The translations under genes were made by a program, and so were the position numbers. The notes below the pieces were generated by a model that did no database searches, was not told where the DNA came from, and saw nothing but the letters and a program-made list of their open reading frames with translations. Of a stretch of DNA of 64,000 nucleotides, positions 46,401 to 54,985 are shown piece after piece; the first letter of the stretch is position 1, and every line of letters starts with the position of its first letter. Source of the stretch: JAGOPY01 sp964619555 (GTDB lineage: Bacteria; Bacteroidota; Bacteroidia; Bacteroidales; JAGOPY01); NCBI GenBank assembly GCA_964619555.1, contig CAZUDV010000011.1, forward strand, positions 1 through 64,000, written 5' to 3'.

Positions 46401-47695
46401 ATCTGTATAAAACGCATTTCGGACAGGAATACTTGTCTGATCAATCGCATGCGGGCAGGTGGAAAATGATCCACCAGGTACCGGATAAAGAGATCTGGAA
46501 TATCCGGAATCATTACCGCAAAGAGCTGATCGACTTCATTAAAAACAGGTTTGCTGAAGATCTGACCCGTCGCCAGGAAAATCCCAAACTAAAGCTTAGA
46601 CTGATCGATTCACTGGACGAAAATGCCCTGACCATTGGATTTGCCAGGCGTTTTGCCACCTATAAAAGGGCTCACCTGCTTTTTACGAATGAGGAGCGTC
46701 TGACTGCATTGCTGAATAATGAGAAGTACCCCGTACAGCTCATTTTTGCGGGGAAAGCTCATCCTGCCGATAAAGCAGGCCAGGATCTCATAAAAAGGAT
46801 CGTGGAATTGTCCAGGCGGCCTGAATTTCTGGGCAAAATCTTTTTCCTTGAGAATTACGACATGGAAGTGGCCAAATGCCTCGTCCGTGGAGTGGATATC
46901 TGGCTGAACACCCCCACACGGCCCCTGGAAGCATCCGGTACCAGCGGAGAGAAAGCCGTTATGAACGGAGTGCTGAACCTGAGCGTTATGGATGGATGGT
47001 GGGCCGAAGGCTATCGCCCGAATGCAGGGTGGGCCCTCAGGGAGGAACGCACTTACGCCAACCAGCAATTTCAGGATGAACTGGATGCCGAAACGATCTA
47101 CGACCTGCTCGAAGATGAGATCCTTCCCCTCTTTTACAACCGGGTGAAGGGTATACCGGTCAAATGGATTTCTTTAATAAAAAATTGCATTTCCGAAATT
47201 GCTCCTCACTATACCATGAAAAGAATGCTGGATGATTATCAGGAAAAATATTATGACAGGCTGATCAGGCGGGCCGGACTGGTGAAGGAGAATAATTACC
47301 GGATGGCCCGGGAAATAGACTCCTGGAAATCAAAGATCCGCGCGGGATGGAACCACATTGAAGTCAAACGCATTGCGGTCCCCGATCCGGCAAAGAAAAC
47401 GCTGGCCCTTGGAGATGAATTCGTGGCTGAAATAGAACTCAAACTTAACGGAATAAAACCAACGGATCTGGGCATTGACATTTTATTCGGCCAGAAAGAA
47501 ATGGATACCGTCAAGAAGATCATGCACAAGGAAGAAATGAAACTGGTGGAAAATGGCAATGGAAATGGTTACGCCAAATTTACCTGCCATATCCCGATGG
47601 GGAAAGTCGGGGTATATCATTATGCTTTCCGGCTTTTTCCCAGGCATAAACATTTGCCTCACCGGCAGGATTTCAATCTCATTAAATGGTTGTGA
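43454..47695 (+). CDS. bifunctional glycogen synthase (GT3-like) / alpha-glucan phosphorylase (GT35) fusion
   Basis: This 1413-residue cytoplasmic protein joins opposite activities. Residues 1 to about 555 form a GT3-type glycogen synthase resembling the eukaryotic and fungal family (FEISWEVCNKVGGIHTVLSTKA; NGFDPSIVPSDEEF; PSYYEPWGYTPLESAAFGIPT). From about 570 a DUF3417-type segment (LKLSKLAQISENLWWTWNND) starts an alpha-glucan phosphorylase (SMEFGLWDNIKTYSGGLGILAGDYLK; YHCNEGHAAFL). The PLP-binding Lys is Lys1167 in SGTSGEKAVMNG. The C-terminal 80 residues form a beta domain. Both halves look catalytically complete. Large proteins of this type occur in Bacteroidales; it ends the glycogen cluster. 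Confidence 0.9.
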   Translation: MDKKNSLKPDVVFEISWEVCNKVGGIHTVLSTKAPYMRQEFGDHYIVLGPDVWKETGVHPEFTEDGSLFRTWHEKAMVDGLNIRIGRWNVPGNPIAILVDFTAFFTRKNEIFTEFWEDYQLDSISGQWDYIEPALFGYGAAKVIENFYEYHFSSRERIIAHFHEWMTGAGILYLEKYMPQAGTVFTTHATILGRVIASNGRPLYDNLGRIDTWGVARSYDIISKLSLEYCSAKYADCFTTVSDITSKECKYFLEKEPDLITPNGFDPSIVPSDEEFPRKRTESRKKLLEVASALVDDQVPEDSFLILNSGRYEMRNKGIDIFIESLGELNRQPGKPILAFIMVPGHIAGPDRDLAERLAGNSAPEPHSKYLTHYLYNEEHDPMLRKISEAGLKNEAGDRVRIIFVPAYLNGNDGIFGLSYYEILAGFDLTVFPSYYEPWGYTPLESAAFGIPTITTTLAGFGLYVLSLKIDNKEGVKVLPRNDSGEEQLIHELASEIEAFTSIPGNKSTEIRNHVKEIAASALWDRFFNHYREAYTLALKKSQERYDLFRDKRQHDLYYLQDVPVEQKPTWNRVSVEPSVPLKLSKLAQISENLWWTWNNDVIGLFEEVDPDLWKQSGQNPRIMAELLTINRLKSIESNHDFIERVNKVYERFEQYMAKTAEKPKEQIAYFSMEFGLWDNIKTYSGGLGILAGDYLKEASDSNKNMIGVGLLYRYGYFQQIISLFGDQIAEYHRQKFSHLPLKRIFRSNGEPMKISMALPGRNIYAQVWKADVGRIPLYLLDTDISDNSPSDRIVTHQLYGGDWENRFKQELLLGVCGIRMLKELGIDADIYHCNEGHAAFLNLERLRILVQEHGLTFHQALEVVRSSSLFTTHTPVPAGHDSFDEDMLRTYIPHYPERLNITWQEFINLGKYRENDPSEKFSMSVLAVKLSQEVNGVSKIHGKVSREMFQGLYEGYYADELHIGYVTNGVHHPTWTGEIWLNLYKTHFGQEYLSDQSHAGRWKMIHQVPDKEIWNIRNHYRKELIDFIKNRFAEDLTRRQENPKLKLRLIDSLDENALTIGFARRFATYKRAHLLFTNEERLTALLNNEKYPVQLIFAGKAHPADKAGQDLIKRIVELSRRPEFLGKIFFLENYDMEVAKCLVRGVDIWLNTPTRPLEASGTSGEKAVMNGVLNLSVMDGWWAEGYRPNAGWALREERTYANQQFQDELDAETIYDLLEDEILPLFYNRVKGIPVKWISLIKNCISEIAPHYTMKRMLDDYQEKYYDRLIRRAGLVKENNYRMAREIDSWKSKIRAGWNHIEVKRIAVPDPAKKTLALGDEFVAEIELKLNGIKPTDLGIDILFGQKEMDTVKKIMHKEEMKLVENGNGNGYAKFTCHIPMGKVGVYHYAFRLFPRHKHLPHRQDFNLIKWL

Positions 47696-47763
47696 GAAAT
47701 TTCATAACTCGCTGAAGGGATTTAGATTACGGTTTTATTTAGAATATTTCAAAAATAATTCCT

Positions 47764-47771
47764 TACATTTG
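47764..47771 (+). promoter_or_regulatory. -7 promoter element of fabG
   Basis: TACATTTG is an exact -7 match, 14 nt upstream of the ATG; the predicted leader is very short. Confidence 0.45.
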
Positions 47772-47784
47772 AAGAAAAAACGAT

Positions 47785-48528
47785 ATGCTCTTAAACGGTA
47801 AAACAGCTTTGATCACGGGTGCCGCCAGAGGCATCGGCAGGTCCATCGCATTGGCATTCGCCGCGGAAGGAGCCAATGTGGCCTTCACAGACCTGAATTA
47901 TGATGATAATATGAAATCCCTGGAATCAGAACTGGCTTCAATGGGCGTCCGGGGTAAAGGATATGCCTCCGATGCCAGTGATTTCAATGGTTCGGAAGCC
48001 CTGGTGGATCAGGTTGTAAAGGACTTTGAGAAAATTGACGTGCTGATCAATAATGCTGGTATTACCCGCGATAACCTGCTCATGCGCATGAGCGAGTCGG
48101 ACTGGGACCTGGTCATAAAGGTCAACCTTAAATCGGTATTCAATATGACCCGTGCTGTGCAGAAACATATGCTCAAACAGCGCTTTGGCTCTATCATCAA
48201 TATGAGCTCTGTCGTTGGAGTCAGCGGTAATCCGGGTCAGTCTAACTATGCCGCCTCGAAAGCCGGCCTGATCGGTTTTACAAAATCCATTGCCCAGGAG
48301 CTGGGTTCCAGGAATATACGCTGTAATGCCATTGCCCCTGGATTCATTGAAACTGAAATGACGGCGAAATTGTCGCCCGAAGTAAAGGAAGGCTGGATCA
48401 ATACCATTCCCCTTAAAAGACCGGGAAAACCTGAAGATGTTGCCAAAGCAGCCATTTTCCTTGCTTCCGACCTTTCCGAATACATTTCCGGCCAGGTCAT
48501 CCAGGTTTGCGGAGGAATGAATACCTGA
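47785..48528 (+). CDS. fabG: 3-oxoacyl-[ACP] reductase
   Basis: This short-chain dehydrogenase reduces 3-oxoacyl-ACP with NADPH in fatty acid elongation. The 247 residues show the cofactor motif TGAARGIG at 11-18, NNAGITRDNLLMRM, the catalytic Ser in NMSSVVGVSGNPGQ, the YxxxK pair in YAASKAG, and the C-terminal GQVIQVCGGM. These FabG-specific blocks distinguish it from generic short-chain dehydrogenases. The next gene starts 22 nt downstream, suggesting cotranscription. Confidence 0.95.
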   Translation: MLLNGKTALITGAARGIGRSIALAFAAEGANVAFTDLNYDDNMKSLESELASMGVRGKGYASDASDFNGSEALVDQVVKDFEKIDVLINNAGITRDNLLMRMSESDWDLVIKVNLKSVFNMTRAVQKHMLKQRFGSIINMSSVVGVSGNPGQSNYAASKAGLIGFTKSIAQELGSRNIRCNAIAPGFIETEMTAKLSPEVKEGWINTIPLKRPGKPEDVAKAAIFLASDLSEYISGQVIQVCGGMNT

Positions 48529-48550
48529 GAATAAAATCCCGCCCGAACAC

Positions 48551-50659
48551 TTGATCCCTGAACTTTTTACCGGTGAACCGGGATGGCTTGTCCTGCTATG
48601 CCTTCTACTGGGAGCCATTTATGCCGTTCTGCTGTACTTTCGTGAGAAAAAGAACGAATTCCCGTTACTGGCAAAGACCTTCCTCGGCCTGCTCCGGTTT
48701 CTCGCGGTCTTCCTGATCAGCTTTATGCTGCTTGCACCATTTCTGCGGACCGTAACCCGGGTTAAAGAAAAGCCTGTGATCATCCTTGCACTGGACCAGT
48801 CCCAGTCGGTTGTGCTTAATTCCGACTCCTCAGATTACAGGTCCCGTCTGCCCCAGGACCTGGATGAACTGGCCGGAAACCTGGAAAAGATCGCGGAGAC
48901 CCGTCGATACCTGTTCGGGGAAAAACTGGTTGCCGTTCCACAAGGCCAGGACCTGTCCGATATGACTACCTACCGCGACCGCATGACCGATCTTTCCGGA
49001 ATGCTGCAAGAACTGAAGGACATCTACGATAACCGGAATGTCGGGGCCCTGGTCATTGCTTCCGACGGGATCTATAACACCGGTTCCAACCCATTGTTCT
49101 CTCAGTCCGAACCGACCTTCCCGATTTATACCCTGGCGATCGGAGATACAAGTCTTCGCCGTGATCTTCTGATCCTCAAGGTGAATTATAACCGGATGGT
49201 CTACCTGGATAATCAGTATCCGATCGAGGTGGTGGTCAGGGCAAATACAGCGGCAGGATCCTCAACACGGCTGAGAATATACCAGGACGGCAGACAACTG
49301 GTTTCACAGGACATTTTAATCGGCCGGGATGACTTTACAGGGGTGTTCCAGTTCGTGCTGAACGCCGGCCAAAGCGGGCTGAACAAGATCCTGATCACAC
49401 TGGATGAAATTGAAGGGGAATTGTCATCGGCTAACAACCGAAAACAAATCTTCATTGAAACACTGGATTCCAGGAATAAAATACTCATCCTTTCATCAGC
49501 GCCGCACCCGGATATTTCCGCTTTGAAACAGGCCATCTCCTCCAACCAGAATTATGAAGTCGAGGAATACGGCAGCCGGGATTTCCGGGGCAACCTGGAA
49601 GCCTTTAACCTTGTCATCCTGCACCAGCTGCCGTCAGTCGACGATCCAGCGGTTTCACTTTTGCAGGAAATCGAACAGAAAAAGCTCCCTGTTCTTTTTA
49701 TTCTCGGGCCGAAATCGGATCTTAACCGGTTCAACCAGATGAAGACGGGCCTTAACATCATCGCTTCCAGGATGGTCACGGAAGAAGCAGTGCCCGCATA
49801 TAACCCCGATTTCAGCGCCTTTTCCCTGAATGAACCCACAAGGAGCTGGACAACAGGGCTGCCTCCGCTGAACAGTCCGCTGGGAGAGTACCAGGTGTCC
49901 AATTCAGCCAGGGTGCTGGTGAACCAGCGTTTGGGCAGCGTGGAAACTTCAAGGCCGCTGATCATGTTCAATGAAGACCTGGATGGGCGTACCGGGGTCA
50001 TTTCGGGTGATGGGCTCTGGAAATGGAGGCTGCACGATTATGCCAGGAACTCTGCTCATAACCATTTCAATGAACTGGTCAACAAGACTGTCCAGTACCT
50101 GAGCGTAAAAGAGCAAAAGAAACAATTCAGGATTTATCATTTGTCTGATTTTCAAGAGAATCAGTCTATTGAATTCGACGCCGAACTGTACAACGATAAC
50201 TATGAACTGATCAATGATCCGGAAATCGGTTTGACTATCCAGAATGAAGAAGGCAAGCAATTCCCCTTCGTTTTCAATAAATCCGGTAACGCCTATCACC
50301 TTAATGCAGGGTCATTTCCTCCGGGAAATTACAGTTATGTGGCAAAAGTTGAAGGTATGGGAAATTACCCTGCTGAAAGCGGGCAGTTTTCCGTTACAGC
50401 CCTTGACCTGGAAGCCCTGAATACGGTAGCTGACCATCATTTACTCTTTCAGCTGGCCGGGGAGAATATGGGCAAGATGTTCTTTCGCAATCAGATAAAG
50501 GAACTTGAATCGGAACTGTCAGGCAAAGAAGACATCAAACCGGTCAGCTATGCCCGGAAATCTTATGAAGACCTGATCAATAAATGGTGGGTATTCGGCC
50601 TGATCCTGCTCTTGCTTTCCGTAGAGTGGTTCCTGCGCAAACGTTCAGGGGGATATTGA
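48551..50659 (+). CDS. VWA-like membrane protein
   Basis: The 702-residue protein has two N-terminal membrane helices (about 13-30 and 44-64), a large extracytoplasmic region and one C-terminal helix (about 678-695). Residues 82-86 (DQSQS) form a MIDAS-type DxSxS motif of a von Willebrand A-like domain, followed by VIASDGIYNTGSNP. A flavodoxin-like or glutamine-amidotransferase-like segment may follow (ILILSSAPHPDISALKQAI). The start is TTG; no ATG in frame lies near. Proteins of this architecture are widespread in Bacteroidota and uncharacterised. It lies between fabG and the M48 protease gene with short gaps. Confidence 0.8.
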   Translation: MIPELFTGEPGWLVLLCLLLGAIYAVLLYFREKKNEFPLLAKTFLGLLRFLAVFLISFMLLAPFLRTVTRVKEKPVIILALDQSQSVVLNSDSSDYRSRLPQDLDELAGNLEKIAETRRYLFGEKLVAVPQGQDLSDMTTYRDRMTDLSGMLQELKDIYDNRNVGALVIASDGIYNTGSNPLFSQSEPTFPIYTLAIGDTSLRRDLLILKVNYNRMVYLDNQYPIEVVVRANTAAGSSTRLRIYQDGRQLVSQDILIGRDDFTGVFQFVLNAGQSGLNKILITLDEIEGELSSANNRKQIFIETLDSRNKILILSSAPHPDISALKQAISSNQNYEVEEYGSRDFRGNLEAFNLVILHQLPSVDDPAVSLLQEIEQKKLPVLFILGPKSDLNRFNQMKTGLNIIASRMVTEEAVPAYNPDFSAFSLNEPTRSWTTGLPPLNSPLGEYQVSNSARVLVNQRLGSVETSRPLIMFNEDLDGRTGVISGDGLWKWRLHDYARNSAHNHFNELVNKTVQYLSVKEQKKQFRIYHLSDFQENQSIEFDAELYNDNYELINDPEIGLTIQNEEGKQFPFVFNKSGNAYHLNAGSFPPGNYSYVAKVEGMGNYPAESGQFSVTALDLEALNTVADHHLLFQLAGENMGKMFFRNQIKELESELSGKEDIKPVSYARKSYEDLINKWWVFGLILLLLSVEWFLRKRSGGY

Positions 50660-50674
50660 TAAGCGTAAATTTCC

Positions 50675-51907
50675 ATGGGACAAACCATATTCATCGTTAT
50701 CCTGGTCATCGTAATCCTGGACTTTTTCCTGGAAAGAGTGCTGGATTACCTCAATAGTACGCGATTCAGCGAAGACCTTCCCCGGGAACTGGAACATATT
50801 TATGACAGGGAGAAATACATCAAATCCCAGCGATATATCAGAACCAATCACCATTTTTCGCAAATAGTCGAATCATTCAATTTTATCCTGGTATTTGGGA
50901 TGTTAATTTTAGGGGGATTCGCCTTCCTGGATGATCTTGTAAGGAATTATACTTCGAATCCGATCCTTGTCGCCCTGCTCTTTTTCGGGATCATCGGACT
51001 GGTTGCGGATATCCTGGGGACACCGTTCGGCGTATACTCAACCTTTGTAATCGAGGAAAAGTTTGGATTTAATAAGACCACCCCGAAGACCTTTATCCTG
51101 GACAAGCTAAAAGGATGGCTGCTGGGCCTGATCATCGGTGGAGGCCTGTTGGCCCTGGTGGTCTGGATTTACACGATATCCGGCGGGTGGTTCTGGCTGA
51201 TTGCCTGGGGGGCGATCACATTTTTCACCGTATTCATGAGTCTTTTTTATTCAAACCTTATTGTCCCTTTGTTTAACAAACAGACTCCACTGGGGCCGGG
51301 CGAGCTTCGGGATGCTATTGAAGCCTTCGCGGTCAAGACCGGTTTCAGGTTGAAAGATATCTACCTGATCGATGGCTCCAAGCGATCCACTAAAGCCAAT
51401 GCTTATTTTACCGGCCTGGGAAGGAAAAAGCGTATCGTTCTTTATGATACGCTTGTCAATCAGCATACTACAGAAGAGTTAGTGGCTGTGCTCGCTCACG
51501 AGATCGGGCATTATAAAAAGAAACATACGCTGATCGGAATGTCGTTGTCGATCCTGCAAACCGGGCTGATGCTCTTGATTTTTTCAAGGTTCCTCGGTAA
51601 TCCTCATCTTTCGGATGCCCTGGGTGTCAGCCAGCCTGGTTTCCATATCAGCCTGGTGGCTTTCGGGATACTCTATACCCCTTTATCGCTTCTGCTTGGG
51701 CTGGTTATGAACGTGATCTCGAGGAAGCATGAATTCGCTGCGGATGCTTTCGCCGGTAAAAATTACCGTGCAGAGAACCTGACCGATGCCCTCGTGAAAT
51801 TATCAGTGCACAACCTGAGCAATCTGAGGCCCCACCCGGCATACGTCTTCTTTCATTACTCCCATCCACCTTTGTTGGAGAGAATATCCGCCTTAAAGAA
51901 ATTATAA
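50675..51907 (+). CDS. M48 family Ste24/CAAX-type membrane metalloprotease
   Basis: This is an integral membrane zinc protease of the Ste24 (CAAX protease 1) type. The 410 residues have several membrane helices. The zinc motif HEIGH lies at 275-279, in AVLAHEIGHYKKKH, and the third ligand is in HEFAADAFA (Glu353). The family-typical STKANAYFTGLGRKKRIVLYDTL precedes the active site. In bacteria these act in membrane protein quality control. It lies 16 nt downstream of the VWA-like gene. Confidence 0.93.
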   Translation: MGQTIFIVILVIVILDFFLERVLDYLNSTRFSEDLPRELEHIYDREKYIKSQRYIRTNHHFSQIVESFNFILVFGMLILGGFAFLDDLVRNYTSNPILVALLFFGIIGLVADILGTPFGVYSTFVIEEKFGFNKTTPKTFILDKLKGWLLGLIIGGGLLALVVWIYTISGGWFWLIAWGAITFFTVFMSLFYSNLIVPLFNKQTPLGPGELRDAIEAFAVKTGFRLKDIYLIDGSKRSTKANAYFTGLGRKKRIVLYDTLVNQHTTEELVAVLAHEIGHYKKKHTLIGMSLSILQTGLMLLIFSRFLGNPHLSDALGVSQPGFHISLVAFGILYTPLSLLLGLVMNVISRKHEFAADAFAGKNYRAENLTDALVKLSVHNLSNLRPHPAYVFFHYSHPPLLERISALKKL

Positions 51908-51926
51908 AGGAACAGATTTTTTTTCG

Positions 51927-52745
51927 CTAAAGGTCGCGTTTCCGGATGACGCCCAGGGAAATGACTGCAAACAAGGCACTATAACCAACGGCGATAAGCA
52001 CATCCTTGATCTTCAGCCCCGTTTGCAATTCCACGTCGAATTCCGGGGATTTGAACTGGATGAGCGAAGTATTCGGGGTTTTGAGGATATGATTGATGGC
52101 ATTGATCGGAAGATATGGCTGTATATCATCGGCGATTTTTTGTTGCACGATGATCTCAATGATGGGATAAACGAAGAGTAACCCGATGGCGAAACCGGTC
52201 CTTTTGACCAGTATGGCGATCATCATGGAAAATAACAGGTAAGCCAGCATCTCGATGTAATAGCCCAGCATGAATTCCATTTTGTCGAAAAATTGAGCGC
52301 TGCTAACACTGGAGGAATAGATCAGGCCCAGGATCAAACCCATGATAAAGACCAGCAGGGTGGCTACCAGGCTTAACAATCCCGCCAGGTAAATTTTCGA
52401 CATCAGGAAGTCCGTCCTGCTGAGGCCATTGATGATATTGTTCCTGACGGTCAGGTAGGTGTATTCGTTGGTAACGAGCACGATCATGATCATGCCCAGG
52501 AATATTTTGATGAAGAACCGGATGGAAGCGGCCCACGACAGGTTCTGCCAGACGTCAGGGAAGTTGTAGAGGAAGTTCTTCAGCAGCTTCACTTCGGGAG
52601 CCTGCGATTTCATGGAAAAATAATCGATCAGGCTGGGCAACCCGTAAAAGAAGAAAACCATCGAAAAGATGTAAATACCCAGCATGATCCAGAACATCCT
52701 GTACGGGATGATCTTTCGAAGTTCCAGTGTTAAGAGTTTGATCAT
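51927..52745 (-). CDS. ABC-2 type transporter permease
   Basis: The 272-residue membrane protein has about six helices (for example MFWIMLGIYIFSMVFFFYGL, FIKIFLGMIMIVLVTNEY, LVATLLVFIMGLILGLIYS). The segment NEYTYLTVRNNIINGLSRTDFLMSKIYL is the cytoplasmic loop typical of ABC-2 exporters. Its ATG overlaps the stop of the ATPase gene by 4 nt, so the two form one transporter. Substrate unknown. Confidence 0.88.
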   Translation of the reverse strand: MIKLLTLELRKIIPYRMFWIMLGIYIFSMVFFFYGLPSLIDYFSMKSQAPEVKLLKNFLYNFPDVWQNLSWAASIRFFIKIFLGMIMIVLVTNEYTYLTVRNNIINGLSRTDFLMSKIYLAGLLSLVATLLVFIMGLILGLIYSSSVSSAQFFDKMEFMLGYYIEMLAYLLFSMMIAILVKRTGFAIGLLFVYPIIEIIVQQKIADDIQPYLPINAINHILKTPNTSLIQFKSPEFDVELQTGLKIKDVLIAVGYSALFAVISLGVIRKRDL

Positions 52746-53638
52746 GATTTATCGAGGAGTTCAAGGAAATACTTTTCCAAAGATTGTTTTCTTAATGCCA
52801 GGTGGTTCAGTATGATACCCAGATTGAAGAAATAATGGTTCAGTTCTGCCTGGCTGATGGGTTTGCCAAGTTTGATGATATACTTTTCGCCTTCTTCCTG
52901 GATGTTATCGACAAAATCGGAATTTTTCAGGGCCAGTTGAAGGGCCTGCATGTTTTCAGCGGCCAGTTCCACCCATTGGGATTCGTTCAGGACCTGTTCC
53001 ACCGGTCCGGCAAAAAGCTTCTTGCCTTTTTCAAGCACAGCCACATGCGTGCAGGTCTTTTGCACTTCGTCCAGGATATGGCTGGCCAGTATGATGGTAA
53101 TGCCCTTCGACGCGACGTTCAGGATAATATGGCGGATCTCGGCGATGCCGAGAGGATCGAGGCCGTTGGTCGGTTCGTCGAGGATCAGGACCTCCGGGTT
53201 TCCCAACAAGGTTGCCCCGATAGCCAGCCGTTGTTTCATCCCCAGTGAGTAGGTACGGAACCGGCTGTGCTTGCGCTCGGCCAGACCTACCGTTTCCAGC
53301 GCCTGGTCAATGTCTCCTCCGGGTAATCCTTTTATTTCCGATATTAGCTTAAGATTTTGGTAACCTGTCAGATAAGGGTAGAACAACGGTACTTCCAGGA
53401 TTGCCCCGATCCGCTTCCGCTGGTATTTATCAGGGGGTCCGCCAAACCACTGGAAATTTCCCGAATTTGGCCTGACCACATCCAGGAGCACCCCGAGAGT
53501 AGTGGTCTTTCCGCTGCCATTGGGACCTAAGATCCCATAGACGGAACCTTGCTCCACTTCAAGGTTCAGGTTATTTACTGCCGTGATGGAACCGTACCGC
53601 TTGGTCAGATTGTTAATGGAAAGGACAATATCTTTCAA
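52742..53638 (-). CDS. ABC transporter ATP-binding protein (ABC-2/BcrA type)
   Basis: The 298-residue ATPase has Walker A GPNGSGKTT, signature YSLGMKQRL, Walker B LILDEPTNGLD and H-loop ASHIL. The C-terminal 80 residues resemble the DUF4162-like tail of BcrA/NatA-type exporters. It pairs with the overlapping permease gene. Substrate unknown. Confidence 0.92.
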   Translation of the reverse strand: MKDIVLSINNLTKRYGSITAVNNLNLEVEQGSVYGILGPNGSGKTTTLGVLLDVVRPNSGNFQWFGGPPDKYQRKRIGAILEVPLFYPYLTGYQNLKLISEIKGLPGGDIDQALETVGLAERKHSRFRTYSLGMKQRLAIGATLLGNPEVLILDEPTNGLDPLGIAEIRHIILNVASKGITIILASHILDEVQKTCTHVAVLEKGKKLFAGPVEQVLNESQWVELAAENMQALQLALKNSDFVDNIQEEGEKYIIKLGKPISQAELNHYFFNLGIILNHLALRKQSLEKYFLELLDKS

Positions 53639-53731
53639 TGATCAAAAATATTGTGGTGAATATTTCTAAAACGACTGAGGTCAATTTTCATTACAAAACA
53701 GTTAAAAAATTATTTCCGGCAGGTTATTTTC

Positions 53732-53739
53732 TATCTTTG
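53732..53739 (+). promoter_or_regulatory. -7 promoter element of the SlyD-like gene
   Basis: TATCTTTG is an exact -7 match. It predicts a transcript start near 53746, which makes the ATG at 53750 nearly leaderless and favours the one at 53768. Confidence 0.55.
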
Positions 53740-53767
53740 CCGCAAATTAATGAAAATCAATAAAATT

Positions 53768-54277
53768 ATGACAATCGGAGAAAATAAAGTGGTTTCGATG
53801 ACCTATATCCTTAAGGAAGAAAATGAAAATGGGAAACTGATCCAGGAAGTTACCAAAGACAGGCCATTTGTTTACCTCTTCAATATGGGCGGATTGTTGC
53901 CGGCTTTCAAGGCAAACCTGAGTGGACTGGCAGCCGGTGAGAATTTTTCTTTCATCCTGAAAAAAGAGGATGCCTACGGTATTCCTGAAGAGGAAAATAT
54001 TCTCCGTTTGGACAAGAATATCTTCGAGGTCGAAGGCGTGTTTGATGAGGCCAATATCAGGCCCGGCGCAGTGGTGCCGATGGAAGATGAAAACGGATAT
54101 CCCCTGACGGGAAAGATCCTGGAAGTAAATCCCGACAATGTGCTCGTGGATTTCAACCATCCGTTGGCCGGCATGGACCTTTATTTTGAAGGGGAGATCC
54201 TGGATGTGCGTGAAGCTTCAGTCGAAGAGATAGCCCATGGCCATGCTCATGGCCCGGAAGGCCATCACCACCATTGA
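53768..54277 (+). CDS. SlyD-like FKBP-type peptidyl-prolyl isomerase
   Basis: This cytoplasmic prolyl isomerase/chaperone is of the SlyD group. It shows VVSMTYILKEENENGKLI, PFVYLFNMGGLLPAFKANLSGLAAGE and the insert-in-flap domain (IRPGAVVPMEDENGYPLTGKILEVNPDNVLVDFNHPLAGMDLYF). The C-terminus is His-rich (HGHAHGPEGHHHH), as in metal-binding SlyD proteins. The ATG at 53750 adds six residues; the later ATG is preferred because of the promoter position. Confidence 0.9.
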   Translation: MTIGENKVVSMTYILKEENENGKLIQEVTKDRPFVYLFNMGGLLPAFKANLSGLAAGENFSFILKKEDAYGIPEEENILRLDKNIFEVEGVFDEANIRPGAVVPMEDENGYPLTGKILEVNPDNVLVDFNHPLAGMDLYFEGEILDVREASVEEIAHGHAHGPEGHHHH

Positions 54278-54985
54278 TCAACGGTAAAGTAAAAATACTG
54301 CCGGTTTCTTGTGAAAATCAGGCGGTTGGTTCCTTTTCCATCCTTTCACTGTCTGACTGGATATAAATTCATCATCCATCGTCAGATTAACTGCAAGGCA
54401 AAGCACAGTGTCATCTTTGCATGTTTGCAGAATAGCTTCGAATAACTGGTTGTTCCTGTAAGGGGTTTCGATTATGATCTGGGTCTGGTCCTTTTGCCAG
54501 GCTTCCGATTCGATTTGCCTGATCCGGTTTGCCCGCTCCCGTTTGTCGATGGGCAGATAACCATGAAATACGAAATGCTGGCCATTCATGCCCGAGGCCA
54601 TGAGAGCCAGGAAAACAGACGATGGACCGACCAACGGGACAACCCGAATGCCGGCCTCATGGGCGAGTTTTACCAGTGCGGCGCCCGGATCGGCCACGCA
54701 GGGCAGCCCGGCTTCGGAGAGCAAAACCAGGTTATTCCCTTCCAGCGCCGGATCCAGTAATGGCATGATGTCTTCTTCCGGGGTATGTTCATTCAACAGA
54801 TTGAACGTCCGATCATCGATGTTGATCTCCGGGCTTGCTTTCTTCAGGAAACGCCTTGCAGTTCGAAGGTCTTCCACGATGAAGAACTTGATATCTTTAA
54901 GTAAATGAAGATGGTAGGTGGGGAGGCTCCGGTCGATCGGACTGTCGCCAAGGGTAGCAGGGAACAGATAGAGTTTGCCTTTCAT
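54278..54985 (-). CDS. RsmI-family tetrapyrrole-methylase-fold SAM-dependent methyltransferase
   Basis: The chosen ATG begins MKGKLYLFPATLGDSPIDRSLP and overlaps the dehydratase stop by 4 nt (ATGA). The 235 residues show the TP-methylase fold with FFIVEDLRTARRFLKK, LLSEAGLPCVADPGAALVKLAHE and VVPLVGPSSVFLALMASGMNGQHFVFHGYLP. The family includes RsmI, which methylates 16S C1402. This version has a shortened N-terminal signature and is the second Bacteroidota-type paralogue, so the rRNA target is not certain. Confidence 0.85.
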   Translation of the reverse strand: MKGKLYLFPATLGDSPIDRSLPTYHLHLLKDIKFFIVEDLRTARRFLKKASPEINIDDRTFNLLNEHTPEEDIMPLLDPALEGNNLVLLSEAGLPCVADPGAALVKLAHEAGIRVVPLVGPSSVFLALMASGMNGQHFVFHGYLPIDKRERANRIRQIESEAWQKDQTQIIIETPYRNNQLFEAILQTCKDDTVLCLAVNLTMDDEFISSQTVKGWKRNQPPDFHKKPAVFLLYR

